From contig CALCHY010000257.1 in assembly GCA_937907415.1 (NCBI GenBank), positions 1 to 28,741 on the forward strand: DNA of 28,741 nucleotides, given 5' to 3'. Shown here piece after piece: positions 15,778 through 22,887 of the stretch (positions are counted from its first letter, which is position 1; every line of letters starts with the position of its first letter). This stretch comes from an uncultured Trueperaceae bacterium. Its GTDB lineage: Bacteria; Deinococcota; Deinococci; Deinococcales; Trueperaceae. A program made the translations under genes and the position numbers. The notes beneath the pieces are model-generated. The model had not been told where the DNA came from. It made no database searches and saw only the letters and a program-made list of their open reading frames with translations.

Positions 15778-16641
15778 CTACGCCTGCTCGCGCAAGTGTT
15801 GCGCTACCGCGATGGCGCTACCCACTAGGCCAACGAGCATGGCCAGTAACGCGAGCAGGCCAGCGATCCAGCCGAGCAACGCTGCGTCGCGCACGAACGG
15901 CACGAAGGTGAACTGCTCAGAGAGGCGCATGACCGCCACCTGGTAGCCGGGGATGGCCAAGCCAAGCGCGAGGGCGGCGCTTATCAGACCGAGCAGGAAG
16001 CCCTCCAGGAGGAACGGCAGGCGGATGAACCCACGACTGGCGCCGACGAGGCGCATGACGTCGATCTCTTCCTTGCGCGCCGTTATGGCGGCCCTGATGG
16101 AGTTGACGATGGCGAAGAGCGCCGCCCCAAGCAGCACGACGATGAGGATGGAGCCGCCGATGCGCAGCACATCGTTGAGGGCTAGGAACGTCGCTACCTC
16201 CGCGCTCGAGTCGTCGACCTCGCTAACGCCAGGCAACTGCTCGAGCCGCAGCCTGATGAGCGAGGTGTACGCGGGGTCGAGCAGGCGCAGATGGAACGTG
16301 TCTGGGAGCGGGTTCTCGACCAAGCCAGCGGCGCGACCGAGGGCTGGCAGGTCGACCACCATCTCGGCGAGCGCTTGGCTCTTGCTGACGAACTCGAGGC
16401 TCTCGACCTCTGGCCAGGCGCGCACCGTGCTCGTGAGTTGCTGCACGTTCGCCCCGTCAACGAGGTAGGCCGCCAACTCGAGCTCGCCCTGCAGTGACGC
16501 GAGCGCGTTGTTGAGGTTCACGGACACCAGGCTGAACCCCACCAGGATGGTGAGGGAGAGCGTCATCGTCGTGATGGTCGAGACGCTCGCGATCCAGTTG
16601 CCGCGAATGGCACGCATGGCCTGCAAGAACGCGTACATCAT
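15778..16641 (-). CDS. ftsX: Cell division protein FtsX
   Basis: The 287-residue inner-membrane protein has the FtsX plan: an N-terminal helix and a first membrane segment (ASVSTITTMTLSLTILVGFSLV), an extracytoplasmic domain (about 45-150) and three C-terminal membrane segments. The hallmark cytoplasmic loop between the second and third reads AITARKEEIDVMRLVGAS. FtsX with the ATPase FtsE passes a signal through the membrane to wall hydrolases or their activators. The ATG at 16641 is chosen because AAGGTGG precedes it by 5 nt; a GTG at 16650 is the alternative. ftsE, usually directly upstream, is absent: the upstream neighbour is homoisocitrate dehydrogenase. The ATG overlaps the stop of a 16-codon leader ORF. 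Confidence 0.93.
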   Translation of the reverse strand: MMYAFLQAMRAIRGNWIASVSTITTMTLSLTILVGFSLVSVNLNNALASLQGELELAAYLVDGANVQQLTSTVRAWPEVESLEFVSKSQALAEMVVDLPALGRAAGLVENPLPDTFHLRLLDPAYTSLIRLRLEQLPGVSEVDDSSAEVATFLALNDVLRIGGSILIVVLLGAALFAIVNSIRAAITARKEEIDVMRLVGASRGFIRLPFLLEGFLLGLISAALALGLAIPGYQVAVMRLSEQFTFVPFVRDAALLGWIAGLLALLAMLVGLVGSAIAVAQHLREQA

Positions 16642-16688
16642 GCGCGCCACCTTAGCGCCGCACGACGAGCTAGTTCATGTGAGGTCAC
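16638..16688 (-). CDS. Possible 16-codon leader ORF of ftsX
   Basis: A GTG at 16688, 7 nt after a TAAGAT box, opens a 16-codon frame (MTSHELARRAALRWRA) whose TGA overlaps the ftsX ATG as ATGA (16638-16641). It would be translated from a leaderless message and could couple to ftsX. Translation is not proven. Confidence 0.4.
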   Translation of the reverse strand: MTSHELARRAALRWRA

Positions 16689-16695
16689 GGGAGCA

Positions 16696-16701
16696 ATCTT
16701 A
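16696..16701 (-). promoter_or_regulatory. Leaderless-type -10 box before ftsX
   Basis: TAAGAT on the minus strand is 7 nt before the GTG of the leader ORF at 16688, in the 81-bp gap between the dehydrogenase gene and ftsX. Confidence 0.4.
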
Positions 16702-16722
16702 CCTAGTGAGCCAAGCGCGTGC

Positions 16723-17715
16723 TCAGGCCAGATTCTTGATGACAGTGTCAGTGAAGCCCTCAGTGCTGGCGCTGCCGCCGAGGTCGGGGGTCAGCTCGCC
16801 AGTAGCCAGCGACTTGTCGACGGCTGCCTCGATGCGGTCAGCAGCCGCGCGCTCGCCCAAGTGATCGAGGAGCATGGCTGCCGTTAGGAACGTGGCGGTC
16901 GGGTTGGCTAGCTTGCGGCCAGCGATGTCGGGGGCGCTGCCGTGCACGGGTTCGAAGATGGCGTACTTCTCGCCGACGTTGGCGCTTGGGGCGATCCCGA
17001 GGCCGCCGGTGAGGCCCGCCATGAGGTCGGAGAGGATGTCGCCGAAGAGGTTGGTCGACACGAGGACGTCGAACGCCTCGGGTGAACGCACGAGCTTCAT
17101 GGCGGCAGCGTCGACGATGATGTCGTACGTCTCGACCTCCGGGTACTCCTTGGCGACCTCCATGACGGTGTCGAGGAACAGCCCGGACGTGAGGGGCAAG
17201 ACGTTGGCCTTGTGCACGACGGCCAGCCGCTTGCGGCGGCGCATGGCCTGCTCGAGGGCTACGCGCGCGATGCGCTCGCTAGCGTGGCGGGTGACGACCG
17301 CGTCCGCGATGGCCACGTCGCCGTAGCGGCGCTCCTTCTCGACGTAGAGGCCCTCGGTGTTCTCGCGCACCATGAGCATGTCGATGCCCGGCGCGGAGCC
17401 AGGCACTGGGCGCGAACGCGCGGGGCGCAGGTTCGAGAAGAGGTCGAGCGTGCGGCGCATGTAGCGGATGGCGCCCTGATGACCCTCCACGCGCTTTGAC
17501 GGGCTGGTGAACGCTCCGGCGAGGGTGGCGTCCGCCGCACGCACGGCGGCTACGGTGGCTTCCGGGACGCTAGTGCCTTGTGCTTGGAAGGTGCCCCAGC
17601 CGGCTTCCGCTACGCTGAACTCTAGAGGCAGGCCCGTGGCCTCCAGCAAGCGGCGGGCCGCCGGGATGACCTCCTGACCGATGCCGTCTCCGGGGATCAA
17701 GCAGATGGTGTACAC
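16723..17715 (-). CDS. hicd: Homoisocitrate dehydrogenase (lysine synthesis via alpha-aminoadipate)
   Basis: The 330-residue protein belongs to the isocitrate/isopropylmalate dehydrogenase family and resembles the Thermus thermophilus homoisocitrate dehydrogenase along its whole length: [33 protein letters not shown]...[64 protein letters not shown], and [10 protein letters not shown]. The reaction oxidises and decarboxylates homoisocitrate to 2-oxoadipate with NAD, in the cytoplasm. The GTG at 17715 is preferred, as AAGGAG lies 6 nt upstream; a TTG at 17721 would overlap this site. Isopropylmalate or isocitrate dehydrogenase is less likely because of the GAIRYMRR and YVEKERRY segments. No other lysine gene is adjacent. 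Confidence 0.87.
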   Translation of the reverse strand: MYTICLIPGDGIGQEVIPAARRLLEATGLPLEFSVAEAGWGTFQAQGTSVPEATVAAVRAADATLAGAFTSPSKRVEGHQGAIRYMRRTLDLFSNLRPARSRPVPGSAPGIDMLMVRENTEGLYVEKERRYGDVAIADAVVTRHASERIARVALEQAMRRRKRLAVVHKANVLPLTSGLFLDTVMEVAKEYPEVETYDIIVDAAAMKLVRSPEAFDVLVSTNLFGDILSDLMAGLTGGLGIAPSANVGEKYAIFEPVHGSAPDIAGRKLANPTATFLTAAMLLDHLGERAAADRIEAAVDKSLATGELTPDLGGSASTEGFTDTVIKNLA

Positions 17716-17869
17716 GCGCAACTCCTTGGGGTGCGCCGCTACGGTTACGTTTGGGCCGACACCCGAGGTGGCCCTGGTAACAGCTGCCGAGTTGGGCTAG
17801 GTGTTGGCGCCCACCGTGCGGCGAGGCGGCCCCAAACTACCACGGCACGCGGAGGCCGCGGCGCGCTGG

Positions 17870-17875
17870 TAACAT
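17870..17875 (+). promoter_or_regulatory. -10 box of the DUF4388/HAMP operon
   Basis: TAACAT places the transcript start near 17882, giving a leader of about 15 nt that holds a GGAG-rich ribosome site before the GTG at 17898. Confidence 0.4.
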
Positions 17876-17897
17876 GCAGAGCGATCGGAGTGGTGGA

Positions 17898-18701
17898 GTG
17901 TCGACTTTGAACGGCCGCTTGGGAGAGGGTGTGGTGGCTAACGTGCTGCAGTACTTGCAGCTTAGCCAAGGCACCGGTTGCCTGTCGCTCGTTCACCCAG
18001 CTCGGCGCCACGCCCAGGTCTACCTCGAGAACGGCAAGGTGGTGTTCGTCGAGGCGCGGCCGCTGTACGACCTGGCGGCGCTAACCGCTATCCTCGAGTG
18101 GCACGAGGGGCGCTTCTCCTTCCGCCCCGGGGTCGTGGCGCCGCGCCGCAGCATGAGCCGTAACGTCGACACCCTGCTGCTCGAAGCCACCCACTTGGCT
18201 GACGCTGGCGTGGCAGAACCAGGACCGACCGTTGCCCCTGACACCGTTCTGCGCATCTCGAAGCGCAACGCCCAGTACGACTCCGTCATGCTCTCCCTTG
18301 GTGCGCTGCACTTGTGGCGCTGCCTCGACGACGTCAGCAGCTTGCGGGAACTGGCAGTAAAGGCTGGCACGCCACTGGCCGGCGTGATCACCGCGGCAGA
18401 GGAACTCATCGATCACGGGCTCGTCGAGTTCGCGTCCTTGAGGGTCGCAGACCCGCGCTTCGCCCGCGAGGTGGCGCGCGAAGCCGTCGACCTGCTCGGT
18501 CCCGTTGGTTCGATCGTCGTGGAGGACGCGCTCATCGAGCTAGGCATCAGCTCGGAGGCGCTCCCTGTTGGGTTGGTGGAAGAGTTCGTTGACGAGGTCG
18601 CGCGCGCCTTCCCGAGCGGGGACCGCCGCCTCGAGTTCTCGCGGCGCGCCGCTCAGTTGCGCGCCATGTTCGCCCTCGACCCGCAGGAACCCCGGAGGTA
18701 G
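17898..18701 (+). CDS. DUF4388 (PatA-like) domain protein
   Basis: The 267-residue soluble protein begins with a standard DUF4388 domain (about residues 1-95): LNGRLGEGVVANVLQYLQLSQGTGCLSL, then a strand-turn HAQVYLENGKVVFVEA and the ALTAILEWHEGRFSFRPG end. The C-terminal part (about 125-195) is helical and resembles winged-helix repeats (SSLRELAVKAGTPLAGVITAAEELIDHGLVEF). The family is found with signalling and gliding or polarity GTPase systems; its molecular role is open. The GTG at 17898 sits right at the domain start behind a GGAG-rich site. It ends 2 nt before the HAMP gene, so the two are one operon. It shares its architecture with the gene at 7720-8787. Confidence 0.8.
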   Translation: MSTLNGRLGEGVVANVLQYLQLSQGTGCLSLVHPARRHAQVYLENGKVVFVEARPLYDLAALTAILEWHEGRFSFRPGVVAPRRSMSRNVDTLLLEATHLADAGVAEPGPTVAPDTVLRISKRNAQYDSVMLSLGALHLWRCLDDVSSLRELAVKAGTPLAGVITAAEELIDHGLVEFASLRVADPRFAREVAREAVDLLGPVGSIVVEDALIELGISSEALPVGLVEEFVDEVARAFPSGDRRLEFSRRAAQLRAMFALDPQEPRR

Positions 18702-18703
18702 TC

Positions 18704-19993
18704 GTGAATTACGTTGTCTTGGTCTTGGAACCCTTGCCTGATGACTTGCCTGCAGCTGCAGAAGTCGTAGCCAAGGGCCTTACCATCTCGCCAGAGAACG
18801 TCATGAAGCTCTTCGCGCGCGCGCCTGGTGCAGTCACGCGCCCAGTCCCGGAGCGCGAAGCCCGCCGGATCCGCAGCGTCATGCAGGAAGCTGGCCTCAC
18901 GATCGAGGTGCGCGAGGGCAGCGAGGCGGGCCCGGTAGTCGACTTGACCGCCCCAACTCTGCCAGACGTCGTGGTCGGCGAGCCACAACCCGCCGCCGAC
19001 GAGCACGTTGCCCCCGCCGTTACGAGCACGCAGGACTCGAGCGTGACGAGCACGAGCGAGCGGCAACGCGCCGTGCCACAGCCTGGCCACACGACCGCTA
19101 CGCCCCCGCGCGACCCCACCCGCACGACGCTGGTGCGTAACCCACCTAGGCTCGAGCGCAGCGGCCTGCGGCGGCGCATCACCAGCGCAGTGACCATGTC
19201 TGCGCTCCTTACCCTCATCGTGACGCTGGCGGCCATCGCCATCACGGTGCTCCCGCTCCTCAGACAAGAGGAGCAACGGCGCGTGTCGGGTGTCGTGAAC
19301 GCGGTCACCGCCACCATCGAGGGGTTGTCAGGCGGGCTACCGCTCTCCGCGCCCATCCTGCGCCTCGAACTCGACGCCGTGCAGGCGCGCGGCGCCGCCT
19401 CGGCGTGGGGGGTCGATCACTTGCTGATAGTCGACGCCGACCTAACGCCGATGATCGCTTGGTACAAGGGCAAACCGGGGCTCGACGCCTTCCCCGCCGA
19501 CCTCCGCGAGGCGGAACTCGAGCGCGCGCGAGTTGCTTTGACGGCCACCACGGCAGTAGAGGAGACGCAGCCAACCGGTTGGCTTGGCAGCCTGAGCGCC
19601 AGCGGCCGCGACCTCCTCGCGCTGGTCGGGCTGGGAGGCACAAGCCGGACCGAGGCAGCAGCGCAGCTTCGGCGCCTTGGCGCGGTCAGCGGCGCGGTGG
19701 TTGCCGGCGCAGAGCCAAGCGCACTCCTCAAGTTCGGCACTGCGCTCCTCACGGCCCTGCTCGTCGGCTTGGTGCCCGTGCTCTTCGGTGTGCTCGCTGC
19801 GCTCTCGCTAACGCGGGGTCTGCGCGAGTCGATCAACTACCTCTTGATCGCCGCCGACCGCATCAGCCACGGTGACTTCGAGCTACCAGTCGAACTGGCG
19901 CGCGACGACGAACTCGGCCAGATAGCCAGCGCCGTCGAACGCATGCGCATCAGTTTGCGTGAGGGCATGGAGCGCTTACGGCAGCGGCGCTAA
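18704..19993 (+). CDS. Membrane protein with L7/L12-like N-domain, sensor region and terminal HAMP
   Basis: The 429-residue protein has three parts. Residues 1-71 form a small alpha/beta domain (YVVLVLEPLPDDL ... VMKLFARAPGAV ... EAGLTIEVRE) whose pattern recalls the C-terminal domain of ribosomal protein L7/L12. A low-complexity Pro/Thr linker (about 75-150) follows. Then come a membrane segment (161-186), an extracytoplasmic domain (187-340), a second membrane segment (343-367) and a HAMP domain (371-424) with the typical DRISHGDFELPV and DDELGQIASAVERM. It ends there: no kinase, cyclase or methyl-accepting domain follows. The output may pass inward through the N-terminal domain or to the DUF4388 partner. 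GTG at 18704 has GGAGG just upstream. Confidence 0.75.
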   Translation: MNYVVLVLEPLPDDLPAAAEVVAKGLTISPENVMKLFARAPGAVTRPVPEREARRIRSVMQEAGLTIEVREGSEAGPVVDLTAPTLPDVVVGEPQPAADEHVAPAVTSTQDSSVTSTSERQRAVPQPGHTTATPPRDPTRTTLVRNPPRLERSGLRRRITSAVTMSALLTLIVTLAAIAITVLPLLRQEEQRRVSGVVNAVTATIEGLSGGLPLSAPILRLELDAVQARGAASAWGVDHLLIVDADLTPMIAWYKGKPGLDAFPADLREAELERARVALTATTAVEETQPTGWLGSLSASGRDLLALVGLGGTSRTEAAAQLRRLGAVSGAVVAGAEPSALLKFGTALLTALLVGLVPVLFGVLAALSLTRGLRESINYLLIAADRISHGDFELPVELARDDELGQIASAVERMRISLREGMERLRQRR

Positions 19994-20016
19994 GCCGCTG
20001 AGGCGCGTGGCCTCAG
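19982..20016. terminator. Two overlapping hairpins between convergent genes
   Basis: CAGCGGC/GCCGCTG (19982-19988 with 19994-20000, loop GCTAA) and CTGAGGC/GCCTCAG (19998-20004 with 20010-20016, loop GCGTG) each form a perfect 7-bp stem; they share three bases. The HAMP gene stop lies in the first loop and the glyA stop in an arm of the second. There is no U-run, so they would be intrinsic-like terminators or mRNA end protectors serving both strands. Confidence 0.5.
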
Positions 20017-21248
20017 CCAGGCATGGGGTGACTGAGGGCCAACTCCCGCACCGCCGCAGCTACCGCTTCGCCGTCTATGCCTTGCAAGCCGCGGTCGATG
20101 AGGTCAGCTACCGTAGCCATCTCGGCGAGCTCGAAACCGCGCGTAGTGACGGCCGGAGTGCCGATGCGTATGCCAGACGTTATCCAGGGCTTCTCAGGGT
20201 CGAACGGCACCATGCTCTTACTGACGGTGATGCCGACCTTGTCCAGCCGCTTGCTGGCCGTGTTGCCGTTGATGCCCTTGCCCTGGAGGTCGATGACGAA
20301 CAGGTGGTTGTCCGTACCGCCGGAAACGATGCGGTAACCGCGTCCAGCCAGTTGCGCCGCTAACTCCTTGGCGTTCGCTAGCAGGCTGGCGGTGTAGTCG
20401 CGGAAGTCGGCGGTGAGCGCCTCGCGGAACGCCACCGCCTTGCCCGCGATGACGTGCTCGAGCGGCCCGCCCTGAATGCCGGGGAAGATGGTGCGGTCGA
20501 TCTTCTTGCCGATCTCCTCGTCGTTGCCGAAGATCAGACCTCCACGTGGCCCACGCAGCGTCTTGTGGGTTGTGCTGGTCACGACGTGCGCGTGCGGCAG
20601 CGGGTGCGGGTGCAGGCCGGCGGCGATGGGCCCCGCGATGTGAGCAACGTCCGCGAGGAGCAACGCCCCGACCTCGTCCGCTATCGCCCTGAACTGCGCG
20701 AAGTCGATGAAGCGGCTGTACGCGCTGGCGCCAGCGATGATCATCTTCGGACGGTGCTCGAGCGCTAGGTGCCGCACGGCGGCGAAGTCGATGGTCTCGG
20801 TTTCCTTGTCAACGGGGTAGCCGACGACCTCGTACGAGCGACCCGAGAAGTTGACCGGCGACCCGTGGGTGAGGTGCCCGCCGTGCGCCAAGTCCATGCC
20901 GAGGACCTTGTCGCCGTGCTCGAGGAGCGCGTAGTAGGCGGCGAAGTTGGCGTTGGAGCCAGAGTGCGGTTGCACGTTCACCCAACCGGCGGCGAAGAGC
21001 TCCTTGGCGCGGTCGATGGCGAGCTGCTCGACCAGGTCGATGACCTCGCAACCGCCGTAGTAGCGCTTGCCCGGGTAACCCTCCGCGTACTTGTTGGTGA
21101 GGACGGAACCGACCGCCTCCATCACTTGGCGAGACACGAAGTTCTCTGAGGCGATGAGTTCAAGGCCGCTAGACTGGCGGGCGAACTCTGCGTCTATGAG
21201 CTCGAATATCCGCTCATCGCGGTCGGGAACATGCGTTCTGCGCGTCAT
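20013..21248 (-). CDS. glyA: Serine hydroxymethyltransferase
   Basis: This PLP enzyme converts serine and tetrahydrofolate to glycine and 5,10-methylene-tetrahydrofolate, the main entry to one-carbon metabolism. The 411-residue protein has all family blocks: [40 protein letters not shown], the PLP-lysine segment [15 protein letters not shown], and a C-terminal [15 protein letters not shown]. The length is standard. The ATG at 21248 lies 7 nt after TATACT, so the message is probably leaderless; the frame is open further upstream, but this start matches the family. It is convergent with the HAMP gene and divergent from the SDR gene. Confidence 0.97.
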   Translation of the reverse strand: MTRRTHVPDRDERIFELIDAEFARQSSGLELIASENFVSRQVMEAVGSVLTNKYAEGYPGKRYYGGCEVIDLVEQLAIDRAKELFAAGWVNVQPHSGSNANFAAYYALLEHGDKVLGMDLAHGGHLTHGSPVNFSGRSYEVVGYPVDKETETIDFAAVRHLALEHRPKMIIAGASAYSRFIDFAQFRAIADEVGALLLADVAHIAGPIAAGLHPHPLPHAHVVTSTTHKTLRGPRGGLIFGNDEEIGKKIDRTIFPGIQGGPLEHVIAGKAVAFREALTADFRDYTASLLANAKELAAQLAGRGYRIVSGGTDNHLFVIDLQGKGINGNTASKRLDKVGITVSKSMVPFDPEKPWITSGIRIGTPAVTTRGFELAEMATVADLIDRGLQGIDGEAVAAAVRELALSHPMPG

Positions 21249-21255
21249 GGCCGCA

Positions 21256-21261
21256 AGTATA
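21256..21261 (-). promoter_or_regulatory. Leaderless-type -10 box of glyA
   Basis: TATACT on the minus strand, one mismatch from TATAAT, lies 7 nt before the ATG at 21248. No glycine or other riboswitch fits in the space. Confidence 0.6.
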
Positions 21262-21352
21262 GCCCTTGGGTCAACTGTCCTGGCGCGCCGAATGAATGCA
21301 TGACACGCTGGCATTAGCGCGGGAAACACCCGGGCACTACGGGAGGTTGGAC

Positions 21353-22111
21353 ATGAACGACGGCGGAATCCTCAAGGGCAAAGTCGCGATCGTGACCGGC
21401 GCGGCGTCCGGCATCGGCCGGGCGATTGCGGAGATGTACGCACGCGAGGGCGCTAAGGTGCTCGTCTCAGACCTCAACGAAACGGCCGGTGCGGAGGTCG
21501 TCAAGGGCATCGAGGCGGCGGGCGGCACTGCCAGTTTCGTGCGAGCGGACGTAGCCAGCCCGGAAGCGAACGAGGCGCTTGTCAAGGCCGCCGTCGAGCG
21601 CTACGGCGCGCTGCACATCGCGTGCAACAACGCAGGCATCTCTGGCGAGACTGCGCCGGTGGCCGAGCAGTCGATAGCTTCGTGGCGCAAGGTCATCGAG
21701 GTGAACCTGAGCAGCGTGTTCTACGGCATGCGCGCGCAGATCCCAGCCATGCTGGCGAGCGGCGGCGGGTCCATCGTCAACATGGCGTCCATCCTCGGCA
21801 GGGTAGGGTTCGCGAACTCCGCTGCTTACGTCGCAGCCAAGCACGGGATCCTTGGCCTCACGGAGACGGCCGCCCTTGAGTACGCGACGCAAGGCGTGCG
21901 GGTCAATTCCGTCGGGCCAGGCTTCATCTCGACGCCGCTGCTCGAGGTCCTCCCGGCCGAGGCCCTAGAGGCGATCAAGGCCATGCACCCGGTGAACCGA
22001 CTCGGCGTCGCGACGGAAGTGGCCGAGCTGGTCGTGTTCCTCTCGTCGAGCAAGGCGTCGTTCATCACGGGCGCGTACTACCCGGTGGACGGTGGTTACC
22101 TCGCTAGGTGA
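21353..22111 (+). CDS. SDR-family oxidoreductase
   Basis: The 252-residue classical short-chain dehydrogenase has TGAASGIGR (NAD(P)-binding, residues 15-23), CNNAGIS, the Ser of the triad in the VNMASILG segment, and Tyr159/Lys163 in [18 protein letters not shown] and the end [17 protein letters not shown] also follow the family. The Asp in LVSDLN after the second strand points to NAD rather than NADP. Close relatives include 3-oxoacyl-ACP reductase-like, glucose dehydrogenase-like and cyclopentanol dehydrogenase-like enzymes; the substrate cannot be told. The ATG at 21353 has GGGAGG 7-8 nt upstream. It is divergent from glyA and convergent with the CYTH gene (12-bp gap). Confidence 0.9.
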   Translation: MNDGGILKGKVAIVTGAASGIGRAIAEMYAREGAKVLVSDLNETAGAEVVKGIEAAGGTASFVRADVASPEANEALVKAAVERYGALHIACNNAGISGETAPVAEQSIASWRKVIEVNLSSVFYGMRAQIPAMLASGGGSIVNMASILGRVGFANSAAYVAAKHGILGLTETAALEYATQGVRVNSVGPGFISTPLLEVLPAEALEAIKAMHPVNRLGVATEVAELVVFLSSSKASFITGAYYPVDGGYLAR

Positions 22112-22123
22112 TCGCGCGTGACG

Positions 22124-22780
22124 CTACAAGAAGGGCGCCAGGAGGGCGCTCGCGCGCTCGAGTTTGCTGACGCTGCCAGCTACTAGCGGCATGAACTCCG
22201 CAAGCGCAGCGCCCACCTGCCGGAGTTCGTCGCCAGAGGTGCCACCGACCGCCTCGACCTCGACCTCTGAGAAGAGGGCTTCGTCGATGAGCGCGTCGGT
22301 TGCGCCAGCACTGGGCGGGCGGCAAGACACTTCGTCGAAGGCGAGTTCCGCCAGCGGCTGCCCGCCGCGGGACAGGAGGAACACCTCTCGCAGGGTGACT
22401 ATCTCGAGACGCGGCACTAACGCGGCGAGGTCGACGATGCCAGCCAGACGCGCGGTGATGGGCGCCGGCCAGGCGGGCGCACCACCTGGCAGTGCAGGCG
22501 CGAGCGCTACCTCCAACTCCTCGCGCTCGAAGAGTCCGGCCGCCGCGTCGCCGCGCCCCTTGACGGCGGCGACCTTGCCGCCAGTGGTCGTGCGGATGCG
22601 CAGTGCCAGGCGGGCACGCTCGAGCGCGAGGTCGGGGCTGTCGAAGTACACGTCGCTCTGCCTGCGGGCAGTGCCTGGTCCGACGTGCAGGCCGAGTCCC
22701 TTGAACACTGCCTCGAGCTCGGGGCCTTCGGGTACCCGACCCTCCAGCGAGGAGTACTTGAGTTCCAGTTCGCGCGCCAC
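22124..22780 (-). CDS. CYTH-domain protein (triphosphate tunnel metalloenzyme)
   Basis: The 218-residue protein starts with the family ExExK motif as ELELK (residues 4-8), followed by VYFDSPDLALERARLALRIR and KGRGDAAAGLFEREELEV. Late acidic residues (AELAFDEV, FSEVEVEAV) would line the tunnel with the earlier basic ones. Members bind triphosphate compounds and act as inorganic triphosphatases, thiamine triphosphatases or class IV adenylate cyclases; which applies here is not clear. The GTG at 22780 is the start, 5 nt after TACACT; residues ELELK follow at once, so no longer form is likely. Confidence 0.85.
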   Translation of the reverse strand: MARELELKYSSLEGRVPEGPELEAVFKGLGLHVGPGTARRQSDVYFDSPDLALERARLALRIRTTTGGKVAAVKGRGDAAAGLFEREELEVALAPALPGGAPAWPAPITARLAGIVDLAALVPRLEIVTLREVFLLSRGGQPLAELAFDEVSCRPPSAGATDALIDEALFSEVEVEAVGGTSGDELRQVGAALAEFMPLVAGSVSKLERASALLAPFL

Positions 22781-22785
22781 GACCG

Positions 22786-22791
22786 AGTGTA
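22786..22791 (-). promoter_or_regulatory. Leaderless-type -10 box of the CYTH gene
   Basis: TACACT on the minus strand is 5 nt before the GTG at 22780. Confidence 0.5.
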
Positions 22792-22811
22792 ACCGCGTCA
22801 GGTGGCGGTGC

Positions 22812-22817
22812 TACACT
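22812..22817 (+). promoter_or_regulatory. Possible -10 box of the EF-G-2 gene
   Basis: TACACT on the plus strand lies 70 nt before the ATG at 22888 and 21 bp from the divergent CYTH box, giving a leader of about 64 nt. Confidence 0.4.
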
Positions 22818-22850
22818 CACTTAACGGGCTAAGCATGTGCGTGCAACCTA

Positions 22851-22866
22851 GGCGGCCGCGGCCGCC
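22851..22866. promoter_or_regulatory. 16-bp perfect palindrome in the EF-G-2 leader
   Basis: GGCGGCCGCGGCCGCC is its own reverse complement. It can also fold as GGCGGC/GCCGCC with a CGCG loop in the mRNA, ending about 9 nt before the GAGGGAG ribosome site. It may control translation or bind a protein; function unknown. Confidence 0.6.
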
Positions 22867-22887
22867 GCAACAAGAGAGGGAGCCGAG

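Noticed and set aside
16723..17715. 3-isopropylmalate dehydrogenase (LeuB) or isocitrate dehydrogenase
   Set aside because: The substrate-contacting segments ([18 protein letters not shown] and [17 protein letters not shown]) match homoisocitrate dehydrogenase of Thermus better.
21249..21352. Glycine or folate riboswitch before glyA
   Set aside because: A TATACT box 7 nt before the glyA start implies no leader in which a riboswitch could form.
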